Below the pieces are notes generated by a model, which searched no databases, was not told where the DNA came from, and worked only from the letters and a program-made list of their open reading frames with translations. 64,000 nt of DNA. It comes from Zygnema cylindricum. Lineage: Eukaryota > Streptophyta > Zygnematophyceae > Zygnematales > Zygnemataceae. The translations under genes and the position numbers were made by a program. The stretch is taken from the NCBI GenBank assembly GCA_037447655.1, contig JBBHKE010003029.1:160822-224821 (forward strand). Reading direction: 5' to 3'. Positions within the stretch are counted from its first letter, which is position 1. Every line of letters begins with the position of its first letter. Positions 44,402 to 55,567 of the stretch are shown here, one piece after another.

Positions 44402-45852
44402 CTATTGGAGACCAAGGCGAATGTGATGAAGAATTTCTCAAGTTATGAGAAAACCATTGAAGTCACCGGTGCCACAATCACATCAGACGGGTGGACATCA
44501 GTAGATGCCAATCCTTTGCTAAATATTTTAGCTGTCACCCCGAAAGGTGACATGTTCTTGAAGGCAGAGGACACCAGTGGACAAACGAAGGACGCCGACT
44601 ACATTTGTGCGGTGTTGGAAAAGGGAATACTTGCGGTAGGGGTGGAGAATGTGGTGCAGGTTGTTACGATTCTGCCCCAGTGAACAAGGCTGCAGCTTCG
44701 TTGCTCGTGGCAAAGCACCCTTCTATCACGTGGACGCCATGTGCTGCACATGTACTGGACTTGATGTTGGAAGATTGGAGTAGGTTGACCTTTATCTCCA
44801 AACCTGTCCGAGAGGCAAAAGAAATTTTGAGATTCATCACTAATCATAGCATGAGTGTAGCCATGTTTAATAAAATTTCAAAACTTCGGCTTCTGAAACC
44901 TGGAGAGACTAGGTTTGCTACAAATTTGATTATGCTCCAGAGGATATTAGATGTGAAAGAGAGTTTGGAGCGGTTAATGTTCGATGACAAATTCAAGGAA
45001 TGGGTGGGGAAGCCTATGTACAAGATGGAGGGGGCTAAAATTAGGTACTACATTCTAAGCACGGAGTTTTGGGTTAGAGTGACAGAGGCCGTGTCAATTT
45101 CGGAACCTGTGGTGCGGTTGATGAGGGAATGCGATAGAGGTGGCCCGAATGTGGGGAAGGTTTATCACGGTTTTTACGCCATTGGACAGTTTTTGGATAA
45201 TTTAGCTTGCGCAGGAGGAGATAATATTCACGATGGCATGCAGATTTTGGAAGAGATTAAGGCATCATGGTTGGCGAGGTGGAAGATGGCGCATAGCCCC
45301 ATTTATGCGGCTGGCTTTGTACTCGATCCGGAGTATCAAAGTCATGCATATGGGCAGTGTGCCAACGCGACTGTAATGGAAGGTTTTCAGACAATGTTGG
45401 AGAGGATGCTTCCGAATATGGAGGAGCAACAAGTTGCCCGCATAGAGTTGCCAAAATATAGAGAGTTTGAGGGAGTTTTTGGTAGGAAACTGACAATATC
45501 TTGTGCAAAGTTGATGCCAGCATGGAAGTGGTGGCAAGAGTTTGGGTGTGCCACCCCTATTTTGCAGAAGGTAGCAGTAAAAATACTTGCACATTGCTCA
45601 GCTACCAGCTCCTGTGAGCGGAATTGGTCGACATATGACCATATTCACTCAAAGAAAAGAAATAGGTTAACGACTAAAGGGGCTAATAATCTAGTATGGG
45701 TCTTCACTAATCTCAGACTTTTAAAGAAGACTAGGGATGTCAGCTATGAAGAAAATCTGATAGAATGGGAAGAAGAGGAAGGGGAGTTTAGGGAAGATGA
45801 TTCAGATGAAGACATGATGGAATTCGATGTAGGGGAAGAAGATTTTGAGTAA
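44402..45852 (+). pseudogene. hAT transposase, central and C-terminal parts
   Basis: Continues from 37986: ETKANVMKNFSSYEKTIEV, ITSDGWTSVDANPLLNILAV (DUF659 core with DGW), KDADYICAVLEK. At about 44669 one base is missing, so the frame shifts to one reading SAPVNKAAASLLVAKHP, TPCAAHVLDLMLEDW, LKPGETRFATNLIMLQRI, and ends with the hAT dimerisation domain (HCSATSSCERNWSTYDHIHS, then KKRNRLTTKGANNLVW) and an acidic tail. The second frame would be uninterrupted to the stop at 45850-45852. The single frameshift plus the Copia-2 insertion and the BED Cys loss make it inactive. Confidence 0.85.
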
Positions 45853-46389
45853 AAATATCTAAAGGACATATATGTATTTTTTTTTTGCTCTAATGTGATT
45901 GTTTTTGTTTTTTTTTATCAATGTGTTACGTCGTGCAATGTTGAATGATGAAAAATGGAATCTGCATATAGTCTGAACTTTGTGTTTTTGAAGTTGCATG
46001 CTCTCGGAGAGGTAGAGAAAGAAGGCCATGGCTGCGTGTCTGTGAAGGACAGGCAATTTTATTTTAATAAAAATGCGATCCGAAGGAATTGATCCTGCGC
46101 CTGTGAATGACATATAGTATACACAGACGCCGTCGTCCTTAGCCAGTTGATGAAGTTGATTCGATACATACATAGAGTGTGATATTTATTTAATTCAATA
46201 ATGTTTTTCACCGCTCATTTAACGGAAAGCGTACAAACTGCGGTACATGTTCAATTAATTTTTTTAAAAATGTACCGATTTGTACGGAAAAAAATTCATT
46301 AACGTTTTTTTCAAATCGACTCTCCAGTTTCTACGTATTGTACGCGCGTTCGAAACGTGCGTAAAATATGTTTTGAACAACTATAGATT

Positions 46390-46790
46390 TGCCGCATCAT
46401 CGATGGATCTGGAGCTTCGTTGTGGGGATGATTTTGGTTTTGAGAAAAGCACAATTGAGATTCGAAGAGGAGGAAAGAGTGTTGAAGCATTGGCTGTTGG
46501 AACTAACTGGGGGGGTAAGGATTCAAATAAACCTTATAGAAACTTTGGTGGAGGAGGAAGAGGAAACCAATCGGACAGATCTGGATCGAGGCCTCCGAAA
46601 GGAGATCTGTCACTTTTGTAAGAAGTCAAGACACTACATGGCGGAGTGTACTAAACTAACAGAGTTGAGATTGAAGGAGGGGCACATCAGAAAATCAACA
46701 GCAGGAAAGAAAAAGGCACTTGTGGCGACACAAGTCATGGGAGATTATCCCGATGAGGACAATGGAGAACTTTTCCTCAACGAGTAGCTA
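46390..46790 (+). pseudogene. Copia-1 gag, C-terminal part with zinc knuckle
   Basis: Resumes with WIWSFVVGMILV, then (shifted) STIEIRRGGKSVEALAVG, and the zinc knuckle CHFCKKSRHYMAEC. A stop at 46785-46787 follows LFLNE. About 80 codons present in Copia-2 gag between TIQ and the SSWKW region are missing next to the hAT junction. Confidence 0.8.
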
Positions 46791-48240
46791 GAGGTGAAAG
46801 GTGAGCCGGAGATTCCAAGAAGGTAAAAATGTGCTTTCGGTGGGGTAAAAGAAGCTCTTGAAGAAGGATGGATTATTGATTCAAAAGCCTCTATGTATAT
46901 ATGTAGAGAAAAACCATTGTTTACCAAAATGAGAAAGATCCCTAGTGTAGAGAGAGAGTATGGGGATGGGATAATAGTTACCACTAATTTAGTGGGATCT
47001 GTGGATCTGAGAGTCTTAGTTGATGGTAAGACATCCACAGTCACTTTTTCTGATGATCTTTTTATTCCAAAGTTGAATAAGAATCTTATCTCTACGTCGG
47101 TCTTAGATGATAATGGTTTTGAGACTAGTACTAAGAAATGAGTCTTTGTTGCTAGCTATGAGAATGAAGTGTACTTTACAGCTGAAAAGGGTAGCCAAAA
47201 AATGTTTAGGCTGAATTTGAGTTATGGAAAGACGGGAGTTTACTATGCCGGTGTAAGTGATTTCGTGATGTGGCAAAAAAAATTGGGACATGTGCATCTA
47301 GATAGATTGAAAGAAATAAAGAAATTGGGTGTAGTTGAGGGAACACATTTTAGAGATAATGAGACCTTGGATGATTGTAGTGGATGTGCTCAAGGTAAGG
47401 CCCACAGATTACCTTTCCCAAAAACAGCAACCTATAAAGGAGAAAAAATCCTAGATTTAGTTCATATTGACATATGGGGACCGGCCAAAGTGCCATCAGT
47501 TGGAGGAAAAAGATTTATGCTTACTATCAATGATTATTAGTCTAGATACTTTAGAGTATATTTCTTGAAAAACAAATCTGAGGCTTCAGTTTATTTTAAA
47601 GAGTATAAAGCATGGAGTGAGAAGCTTCATGAGACACAGATAAAGAGAGTGAGGAGTGATAATGGGGGGGAATACACTTCTAATAAGTTTGGACTTTTTT
47701 GAAAGAACAAGGGGCTCAACAACAAAAGACTGTTCCAAAGAATTTAGAACAAAACATTATAGCCAAAAGACTGGATTGGACATTAAGTGATAGTGCCCAT
47801 AGTATGTTGTCGGATAAAAATATAAAAATAAGTTTTTGGGCATAAGTTATGAATTGTGCTAACTATCTCAAAAATAGAGTCCTTACCTCGGCGGTAAAAG
47901 GACAAACACCTTATGAAACATGGACCGGGAGAAAACCTAATATTTCAAACTTAAAGGTGTTCGGAAGTCAAGTGTTTATTCTAAACACAGAAAAATCTGA
48001 TTGGAAGTTAGATGCAAGGGGGATATATATCGGGATACCTACTTGGGTATGATAAAAATGTAAAGGGATATAGAGTTCATGATCTCAGAAGATAAGACAT
48101 CATTCTAGTAAAACACTTGGTAGTCATGGATGAAAGAAAGTCCATAGATCCTTTGAAATACACTAAACAGGTTAAAATTAGAACTGAATCCGAAAATGAG
48201 TTAGATTCAGATTCTTCTAACCGAACTCCGGTTCAGCCTA
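46788..48240 (+). pseudogene. Copia-1 protease and integrase
   Basis: Protease region WIIDSKASMYIC: the active-site Ser-Gly of DSGAS reads Ser-Lys, so it is inactive. Integrase finger WQKKLGHVHLDRLKEIKK and CSGCAQGKAHRLPFP, then LVHIDIWGPAKVPSVGGKR and SDNGGEYTS (two catalytic Asp). Stops at 46824, 47139, 47538 and several after 47700 break it; the Glu region near 47760 is badly decayed. Confidence 0.85.
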
Positions 48241-48243
48241 ACC

Positions 48244-50100
48244 TTGCAGAGGAATAGAAAAAATCTGACCGATAGTGACCCTCTCTTGGAGTCAGAGATT
48301 ACGATTCAAACCGAGGAAAAGAATGAGGAAAGACCGGAAATGGATGATGAACGCCCGCATATGGACTCCACATATAGGGGAGAAGATAAAGTCATCCGAA
48401 GAAATCTGAGATTGCCCTCCATTCCATCATCAGATTTTGAAGGAGGAAGGAGAAGCAACAAGAGGCTACAAGAAAGAGAAATGAACAACAAGATAACTAA
48501 GCTGTCATATTTGAGCAAACCCCAAACTTACTCGGAAGTAGTTAATAGTCCGGAACGTATAGATGGATGACAGGCATTAATGATAAGATGGCTTCTATTA
48601 TGGAAGCAAACACATGGGAACTGGTGGATTGTCCTTCAGACAAAAAGCCAATAGGATGCAAGTGGGTATTTAAGTTGAAACTCAATCGAGATAACACTAT
48701 CGAGCGATACAAGGCTAGATTAGTGGCAAAAGGGTTCACACAAAAGGATGGAATTGATTATGAGGAGACCTTCGCCCCGATTTTTAGATTTCCCTCCGTC
48801 CAGTTACTACTTAGTCGAGCGGCAGCGGAAGACATGGAAGTGCACGAGATGGACATCAAAACTGCATTTTTACTTGGAGAATTAGAAGAAGAGATCTTCA
48901 TGCGACAGCCAAAAGGATTTGTGGAGAAAGGAGAAGAAAGTAAGGTGTGCAGATTGATAAAATCTCTTTATGGACTAAAGCAAGCTCCACGCCAATGGAA
49001 CAATAAGCTATACGAGTTTTTGACGAGTTTGGGATATATCTAAATTAGTTCGGAACATTACATCTATCTATTTGAGAATGAGGAAGGTATAATTTTCATT
49101 GCAATATATGTTGATGATTTGTTGGTTTTGGGTAAATCCATGGAGAAAATTAATAGATTGAAAAATGATCTAAAAAGTATATTTGAATAGAAAGACTTGG
49201 GGGAGGTAAAGTATATTTTGGGAATTCAGATGGAGAGGGATAGAGAGAAAAAAACAATAAAACTCACTAAAAAGGAAACGATAGGAAATATGCTTGAAAA
49301 TTTTCAAATGGATAAAGCAAATAGTTGTACGACTCCAATGGATATAAAAAAGGGAAATAAGGGGAGCTCAAAAGAGGGAGTTTTGATTTTGGAGAATGAG
49401 TTAGGACTTGAGGAAAGCAAGTTTATGCAAACTATTCCGTACAGACAGGTTATCGGTAGTTTGATATATTTTATGAATAGTACTCGTCCTGATATAGCAG
49501 CAGCTGTGGGGGTATTGAGTAGGAGTCTGAATGATCCTATGAAGAAAGATAGGGAAGCGGCCAAAAGGGTCATGCGATACTTGATAGAACGAGAGGACTG
49601 TGGTTGCATTTGGGAGGGGATAATACTGACATCACCACTTGGAGTGATGTAGTTATCAGGATGCTCCAATGAGGAGGTGTACTTTTGGGTATGTGTTGTA
49701 TGTTGGGAATACGGCTTGCTGTTGGAGCAGCAAGCAACAAAAGGTGATTGCTCAGTCCACCATGGAGGCTATGTATATGGCCTCTTGTTCAGCTCAGAAA
49801 GAATTAATGTGGGTGAAATCTTTGCTCCAAGAATTTGGATATATGAAGAATGGAGTGCAAAAGATATTTTGTGATAATCAAGCTGCAATTGCAATTGCAG
49901 CAAATCCGAAGCATCATTTTAAAGCAAAGCATATGGATATTCGTTTGAGCTTTGTTAACGAGAAGGTTGGGAATAAAATAATTAGTTTAGAATACAGACC
50001 AGATAGAGAAATGGTAGCAGATATGAAGACTAAGTCGGTTCCTTCTCCCAAATTGATATTTTGTAGGGAGAAGTGTGGGCTGAAAGAAAAGATACACTAA
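48244..50100 (+). pseudogene. Copia-1 reverse transcriptase and RNase H
   Basis: Linker with RRNLRLPSIPSSDFEGGRRS, RT start NDKMASIMEANTWELVDC (48567 onward), KTAFLLGELEEEIFMRQP, a stop at 49041, then IAIYVDDLLVLGKS (catalytic YVDD kept), GEVKYILGIQMERDREKK, a frameshift near 49650, and RNase H with KELMWVKSLLQEFGY and CDNQAAIAIAANPKHHFKAK, ending at a stop 50098-50100. The polypurine tract follows at once. Confidence 0.88.
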
Positions 50101-50113
50101 AAAATAAGGGGAG

Positions 50114-51271
50114 TGTTGAAAAAGGTATTTTATATTCTATCTCTTTTGTTAGTCTATGGTCATTCTACAGTCTTATACTTGACGTACTCACAGAGAAAAG
50201 GCAGGCAGCCATGGTTGCCTCAGGCAGATGAGAAGACAGGCAAAAGGCATAGCTCTTGCAAAAAAATAGACTGTGAGTACCATTATTTGTTTATTTGACC
50301 TCCCAAATGACAGCCGTGCCAAAATGACGTACTTCTTATCCAATAGGTCGTAGTGAATCGTTCTACATATTGTGTTTGATAAACATATAAATAATAACGC
50401 GGGGACACACTTCATTTAGCGACTCACGAAATGAACATTGAAACGTACAGTACCGCACGAAATACTGTACTGCACGAAATGAACGAAATGACATTTAATT
50501 TCAACGCACGAAATGAAATGATGTTCGCGATCGACAGTTCGCAGAGGAGCCGGGATTTCAATAGTCAACACGAAATGACGGCCATTGAAATTCAACGATC
50601 AACACGAAACGACGGCCATTGAAATTCAAGGATCAACACAAAACGACGGCGTAGAATTTCAACGGTCAACAAAGATTATTCGGCGCGACATAAAGATTTA
50701 ACTGCCAACATTGATCGCCGAATTACAAACGGATGGCACGCGTGAGTGCCGGCATACCGGAAAGACCTTTTTGGCAGCACTTTGCCAAAGTGGAGGAAAA
50801 CTGACACGTGGCACCATCCTATAGGATGCTAGAGAAGAAAGGGACAGAACGGCGACGATTTATTTGCCACGTGGCAAACCGAGAGTGGTGCCGAATATTT
50901 CCGTATGTAAAGTATGGCGGCTACCCTACTTTGTATGTACATTATGTATTGTATGGTAATTTGATTGGTCTAGAAGGGCTATGAGTTGGTTCTTAGGACA
51001 TCGACATTTTTCAAAGTCCTCTCTCCCAGAGGCCATCTGCATAAATTTGTTGTCTTTGAACAACTATAACTGCATGCTTAGGTGAGCAAATTTAGTGATT
51101 TTTTTTGCTCCTAACTCAGGGGAGTCTAGGCTACACAGATGTGTAGTCGGTAAGAGTTTTTGCGTGCCAGGGTGGCACTTATTTATTGCCAAAGTCAAAA
51201 GTGCAAATATTATCCTAGAGGCTTCATATAAACTGGACATTTTGTGGATCAATGGAGGTCACACAATTACA
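50114..51271 (+). repeat. Copia-1 right (3') LTR
   Basis: Starts TGTTGAAAAAGGTATTTT after the polypurine tract AAATAAGGGGAG, ends CACACAATTACA before TSD GAATC (51272-51276). More diverged from its partner than the Copia-2 LTRs are from each other, fitting an older insertion. Confidence 0.9.
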
Positions 51272-51680
51272 GAATCGATGTTGTTTTGATCAATGGTGCC
51301 CGTCGTATCTTCGGTGATGTTGTTTTGGCGAACCCTACTTCGGCTAGCGTTGTTTGTCAGGCGGCTCGACATGTTGGGGTGGCAGCTCGTGATGCCGCTA
51401 AGGCGAAGGACCGTGATTATGCCCATCGGGACCCTATGGATGACTTTATTCTGATGGCGATCGAGATCTTTGGTTGTTTGGGTGTTGTGTTGGACAAGTT
51501 TCTCCGTACGTGTGCTCGACGTGCTTTCGAGAGACGAGGACCTGGGAGTCCTCCTCCTTCGGTCCTTACTTCTTTTTATCGTCAACATTTATTTGTGGCT
51601 ATGCTCCTTCGATCGGCTATGGCGGTTATGGATCGTCGACGTGTTCCGCAACTCCCTCAACGTGCTCCCCTGGGCTAGGG
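51272..51680 (+). pseudogene. Reverse-transcriptase gene, 3' part (after Copia-1)
   Basis: Continues the gene cut at 35515: after the shared GAATC the frame reads RIDVVLINGARRIFGDVVLA, then RDYAHRDPMDDFILMAIEIF, GCLGVVLDKFLRTCARRAFE and SVLTSFYRQHLFVAMLLRS, ending at TAG 51676-51678. It matches the C-terminal region of the same RT family (an Ala/Gly-rich stretch, an AIE-x-x-G-C-L-like motif and a Phe-Arg-Gln near the end). This half is open; the 5' half is not. Confidence 0.75.
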
Positions 51681-53600
51681 AGACTTATGGGGTTGCTTCT
51701 AGTAGATATTTAATTGAGTTGGGGCTGGGCTTGTAGTTTTGGTTTTGTTTGTTGTCGTGCTTCTCATTTTGGGTTTGGGTGCTTTTATTTTCCTTGCCAT
51801 TTTTATGTGTTCACGTTGCTTTCTTTGTTTTTTATCGCCCTGCTTGTAGTTTTTCAGTTTTGGCCTTGCGACCCCTTATGTACCCCCGGACTCAGATGGT
51901 TTACCATCGTGTTCTTTAATTTATCTTGTCTTAGCATCCATTATACTCATAAAGAGTCGCAGCAAATTAGGTCGTTGATGCTGCCTAAGCATGCTCGTGG
52001 CATATCAATTTCATTCTTGCTAAAGATATTAGAAGGTCAGCAACTCTCTTTCGGTTTTCTTGAATCCGTCATAATGCTCATTGAGTTCGATGCTAGCTTT
52101 CACTTTCTTCAGAAAGAGAACGCCTGACAGTTACCATAACTGGAACAAACCAAAATAATTGGCTCAGTAATCATATGCAACCGAAACACATGATATGTGC
52201 ATCTATACAAAGTTCTAAAAGTTCTCATTGATTAAGTTGCCTAATAATACGAAAATTATCTAACTTATGAAGTTAGTATTTCTCGTTGATCAAGCTGCCT
52301 AATAATACGAATTTTATTGGACAAATAAAATTAGTGTATAATCGTGCATACTACTGTCAAACTTGTGACTTTTGACATCTCTCTTATGTCGTACAGAATG
52401 GGAATAATATTTTCGAGCTATTTGGCTATTGTCAACGCTGATTTTTCAATCCCAAAACTGAGTTATTCTTATTAGGGGCAATCTCACTCTTGTACGTTCA
52501 TTTCAGTCAAATGTGAGTCTCCGATCGATCTTTCATTTACATCCCTATTTGACCCCTAAATTGTGGTGAAAAGCCAAACAAAAACTAGCCACTTAATTAG
52601 GGTTTTCATTTCTGATTCTATATGATATGCACGCCAGCCACTATTACAACTTCTACGAAAATAAGAACAAATTTCACAGGTAAAATACAAATTTCATCCA
52701 TTTTACTAGTTTGAGGCGCATAACATTTCCTATAATACTGCGTTTTAGACCTATGCATTTGAACATGATATACTCAACGGAGAAGTACCTGATGAAACAA
52801 TCTGTTCCAAAAATGGAGCTCATCATTTTATCTTCACTACAGAATTAGTGTTTATCGAGTCCTCCACAGAAATTATGTTTTTTTCCTAACAAAAAAAAAT
52901 TGACCAGCATATCTCAACGATTTCTTTAAAAAATGAATAAAGACGAGCGGCATTCCCTCCGTTCACCATGAATCTCTCACATGAAAAACCATTGCCATTT
53001 ATATCATTTTGTTTTTGCAGAGATAAAACGTTCGTTTAGACAGTAAATTTTTTTTGTAGCCAAATCACACGCAAAGCCAAAAAGTGGGCGATACAATTAG
53101 CTGATTCCAACAAAACCATGGAGTATATTATTACTATAAGACGAATTTCAGCATTCTTTGAATTAAATATCAAGATGATAATTTTTTTTTCAAGAACAAA
53201 AGAAAGACAAGTCCTTAAACTTTTGTAATGTTTGAGAGAAGTACACTAATGGGGCATGTTATTAAAAACCAATCCTCCCTAATCATATATATACAGAGGT
53301 CGCAAATTCACTACATCATCTCACAGGCGTAAGAGGAGCTTACGCAACAACGGAACAAAAATTAGTAACTGAAGTACAAAAAACTAAATCTAGCGAAGCG
53401 TTTCGTTTCGTTTCTTTTTAGATTAATCTTTGTTGACGTTTAAAAAAAAACATAGAGCCTCAGACAAGAACTTCCATATCGAAAAGTTCGAAACAAAAAC
53501 CTGATTGAAACTCTTTCACTTTGTTTATATACAACACCATTCCCTTGATTAGTTCTCGCCTTATATTTCAAACCATTGAAATACCGATCAGTTCAGATTT
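51681..53600. other. Intergenic DNA, nothing recognised
   Basis: AT-rich from about 52130, with A and T tracts. No domain-bearing frame, RNA gene or terminal repeat seen. The last few hundred bases are probably the 3' untranslated region and downstream flank of the minus-strand gene at 53601. Confidence 0.45.
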
Positions 53601-55022
53601 TCAGATCCCGTAGCGTTGCCATTTCCGATAATTGGTTCCCTCACTCACAGCCAAACCTATCCCTTGTTTCACTACTTCCTCGTTCTTTAGCTTCCCGACT
53701 CCGAGATAATACATTCTAAAACTCCCATCGGTCATCGGCACCACATATGGTGTTCCCACAATCACATTATCCCAAACATTTTCTCCTTTTCGTGCTCTAA
53801 AAATGGGTCCACCAGGCTCTACTCCGACTGTGACGTCTTTCTCCCAATTCAGTCCATCTACTGAAGTCGCCAGACCGATCGCGAAATTAAATTTCATATC
53901 CGATCCCTCATAAAACATAACAAAACGGTCCCCTATCCTCAAAACATGTCGAACTGATACTCCTCCATCATCCCACGATCCCGGCTTCCCTCGAGACAGA
54001 ACTTTCCCATGTTTTTCCCATCTAATCCCATCTTCAGAAGTCGCGACTCCGACAGAAAAAGAAGGAGAGGAGATTCCTGAACCTGAGTCCGAACCTAGCC
54101 CTAAATCCGACCCTAATTCTGGTTTTGTTCCTCTCTCTCTTGTATGGTAAGTCATCAGCCATGGCCCTTCTTTACCTAAAGAGAGAACTCTCGGCCACGC
54201 GATACCGAGTTCGTCGAACTCACCCGGCTTTCCCAACTGAAGAAGAGGCTCCTTCTTTCTTTCAAAACTGACTCCATCGGTGGACTCCGCCATTCCAGGC
54301 CTCATTCTCACTCCCCGAAAAGTACCGGGCATTCCGGGAACCTCTCCCTCCTCCATGCCGGACCCGAGGTAATACATTCTCCATTTGGATCCTATCCGGA
54401 CCGCGTCAGAGACTGCCACCTGGACGGCATCGAACGCGTCCACGTCATCGGAAGGATCCATGATTGCGCCTCCTGGCAGAGGGCCTTTGAACCTCTGCCA
54501 CGTGGCACCATCTCCACTTGTCGCCAACCCTATCCTGCCGGTCGGCACTGGTCCAGGTGGCTTCACGCCCTTTTGCCAGCTGTCACTGTCCCGGCCATAG
54601 TAATACATGCGCCAATGAGTCGATGCCAGCTGGACATCCGTACTCTCTGGGGCTGCGTCTTCAGAGAATGTATCTGACGCAGGAAAGGGTCCAGGTGCAT
54701 CTGGATCAGTCTGGTCAAAATCGGTCAACGGAGGCACTACCACTGCGCCGGAAAAACAGCGGGAATCCCACCAAGATTGCTCCGGGGGAGAAGGAGGTAA
54801 GACTAGGCCTGAGAAGGGAGCGAGTTTCTCCATTCTTAAGGGCTCCTCGGGATGGGAATGTTTAGAAATGGCTGCCGGTTTAAAAGTGGAAGAGGTTCTT
54901 TGTCTCCTTTTAGTCGACGGAGGCGGTTTGTGGTCGGAAAAAGGCAGAGGGGAAGGGAGCGGCAGGAATAAGAGAGGAGGAGGTACACGTGCGAGAGAGA
55001 GAGAAGCAGTTGCGATGAGCAT
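53601..55022 (-). CDS. Putative plastid five-bladed beta-propeller glycosidase-like protein (GH32/43/62/68-like fold)
   Basis: An intact 473-codon frame without introns. Residues 1-55 or so are rich in Ser, Pro, Lys and Arg and poor in acidic residues, like a chloroplast transit peptide. The mature part opens with QSWWDSRCFSGAVVVPP and has repeated propeller-blade motifs: HWRMYYYGRDSDSW, TGRIGLATSGDGATWQRFKG, SKWRMYYLGSG, RPGMAESTDGVSFERK, FSVGVATSEDGIRWEKHG, DRFVMFYEGSD, FAIGLATSVDGLNWEKD and SFRMYYLGVG, so about five blades of the W/F-R-M-Y-Y type followed by A-T-S-x-D-G-x-x-W. Plants have a conserved family annotated as arabinanase/levansucrase/invertase-like; its substrate is unknown to me. 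The start at 55020-55022 is the first in-frame Met and precedes the transit peptide. Codon use and intactness set it apart from the TE debris around it. Confidence 0.85.
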   Translation of the reverse strand: MLIATASLSLARVPPPLLFLPLPSPLPFSDHKPPPSTKRRQRTSSTFKPAAISKHSHPEEPLRMEKLAPFSGLVLPPSPPEQSWWDSRCFSGAVVVPPLTDFDQTDPDAPGPFPASDTFSEDAAPESTDVQLASTHWRMYYYGRDSDSWQKGVKPPGPVPTGRIGLATSGDGATWQRFKGPLPGGAIMDPSDDVDAFDAVQVAVSDAVRIGSKWRMYYLGSGMEEGEVPGMPGTFRGVRMRPGMAESTDGVSFERKKEPLLQLGKPGEFDELGIAWPRVLSLGKEGPWLMTYHTRERGTKPELGSDLGLGSDSGSGISSPSFSVGVATSEDGIRWEKHGKVLSRGKPGSWDDGGVSVRHVLRIGDRFVMFYEGSDMKFNFAIGLATSVDGLNWEKDVTVGVEPGGPIFRARKGENVWDNVIVGTPYVVPMTDGSFRMYYLGVGKLKNEEVVKQGIGLAVSEGTNYRKWQRYGI

Positions 55023-55220
55023 AATGTGAGAAGGTGAAGGAGAGGGAGGAGGAGGGAAAGCTTCAGATAGGAGACTTCAGCAAGAATGGAGGTGGAAGAG
55101 CGACAGATTCTCCTCTCTGCTTTCATGGAACGTCACCATATAGCGACGTTACCATTTGTTTATATTTGTCCCTTTCGGGCTCCCGGAACCTGTACGGACG
55201 TGGCACACAGGATCATTGCC

Positions 55221-55245
55221 GACACGTGGCTCTGATGCCACGTGG
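55221..55245 (-). promoter_or_regulatory. Two G-boxes upstream of the glycosidase-like gene
   Basis: CACGTG occurs at 55223-55228 (in GACACGTGGC) and 55239-55244 (in GCCACGTGGGC), about 200 bp upstream of the start codon and 16 bp apart. G-box/ABRE cores of this form bind bZIP and bHLH factors in plants, suggesting light or ABA control. Confidence 0.55.
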
Positions 55246-55328
55246 GCAGTTTTCTTTCCCATGGAGCTCCGAAGGCACCACATAGGGAAATGTGAATCGA
55301 GTCGGCATTATTAAATCTTTTGAAGCTA

Positions 55329-55565
55329 CACCGCGAATCGTAATTAGAGTAAATTACTCTAATTCGGTCGCTCGAAACTTCGACTCTATGACATCAAATA
55401 GAATAAACGATTCTAATTTTATCATTATTCTAATTTAGGTAAGTTTAATTAGCGTAAAAAATTGTGATATAGGTTCGTTTTAAATAGTGTGGAGTACGGA
55501 CGACGTTCGACCGTGCAGAATTGCACTTTTTTAAGTGAAAAGGTACAAATAATGATTTCGCGGTG
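55329..55565. mobile_element. TA-flanked MITE, type A (short, internally deleted)
   Basis: TA at 55327-55328 and 55566-55567. Left end CACCGCGAATCGTAATTAG; right end TTTCGCGGTG. The interior (CGACTCTATGACATCAAATA, AATTAGCGTAAAAAATTGTG) matches the left half of the 669-bp copy at 57619-58287. Confidence 0.75.
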
Positions 55566-55567
55566 TA

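Larger units (their letters stand above)
37120..46390 (+). mobile_element. hAT DNA transposon inside Copia-1 gag (split by Copia-2)
   Basis: Everything between the two gag parts. It encodes a BED-zinc-finger, DUF659 and hAT-dimerisation transposase on the plus strand (37421-37986 and 44402-45852). Exact ends are uncertain: a GCCGCA word occurs at both gag junctions (about 37113 and 46390) and may be a decayed 8-bp target duplication, with weak TAGxTT...CAAAA ends, but no convincing inverted repeat was seen. Confidence 0.65.
35516..51271 (+). mobile_element. Copia-1: LTR retrotransposon, plus strand, interrupted by a hAT element
   Basis: Left LTR 35516-36636 and right LTR 50114-51271, TSD GAATC. 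Internal order: tRNA site 36637-36651, gag, a nested insert of about 9.3 kb (roughly 37120-46390), rest of gag, protease, integrase, RT, RNase H, polypurine tract. Without the insert the element would be about 6.5 kb. All enzymatic domains are present but broken by several stops (for example at 46785, 47140, 47538 and 49042) and frameshifts. About 80 gag codons are missing at the hAT junction. It sits inside the RT pseudogene of 33680-51678. Confidence 0.9.
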
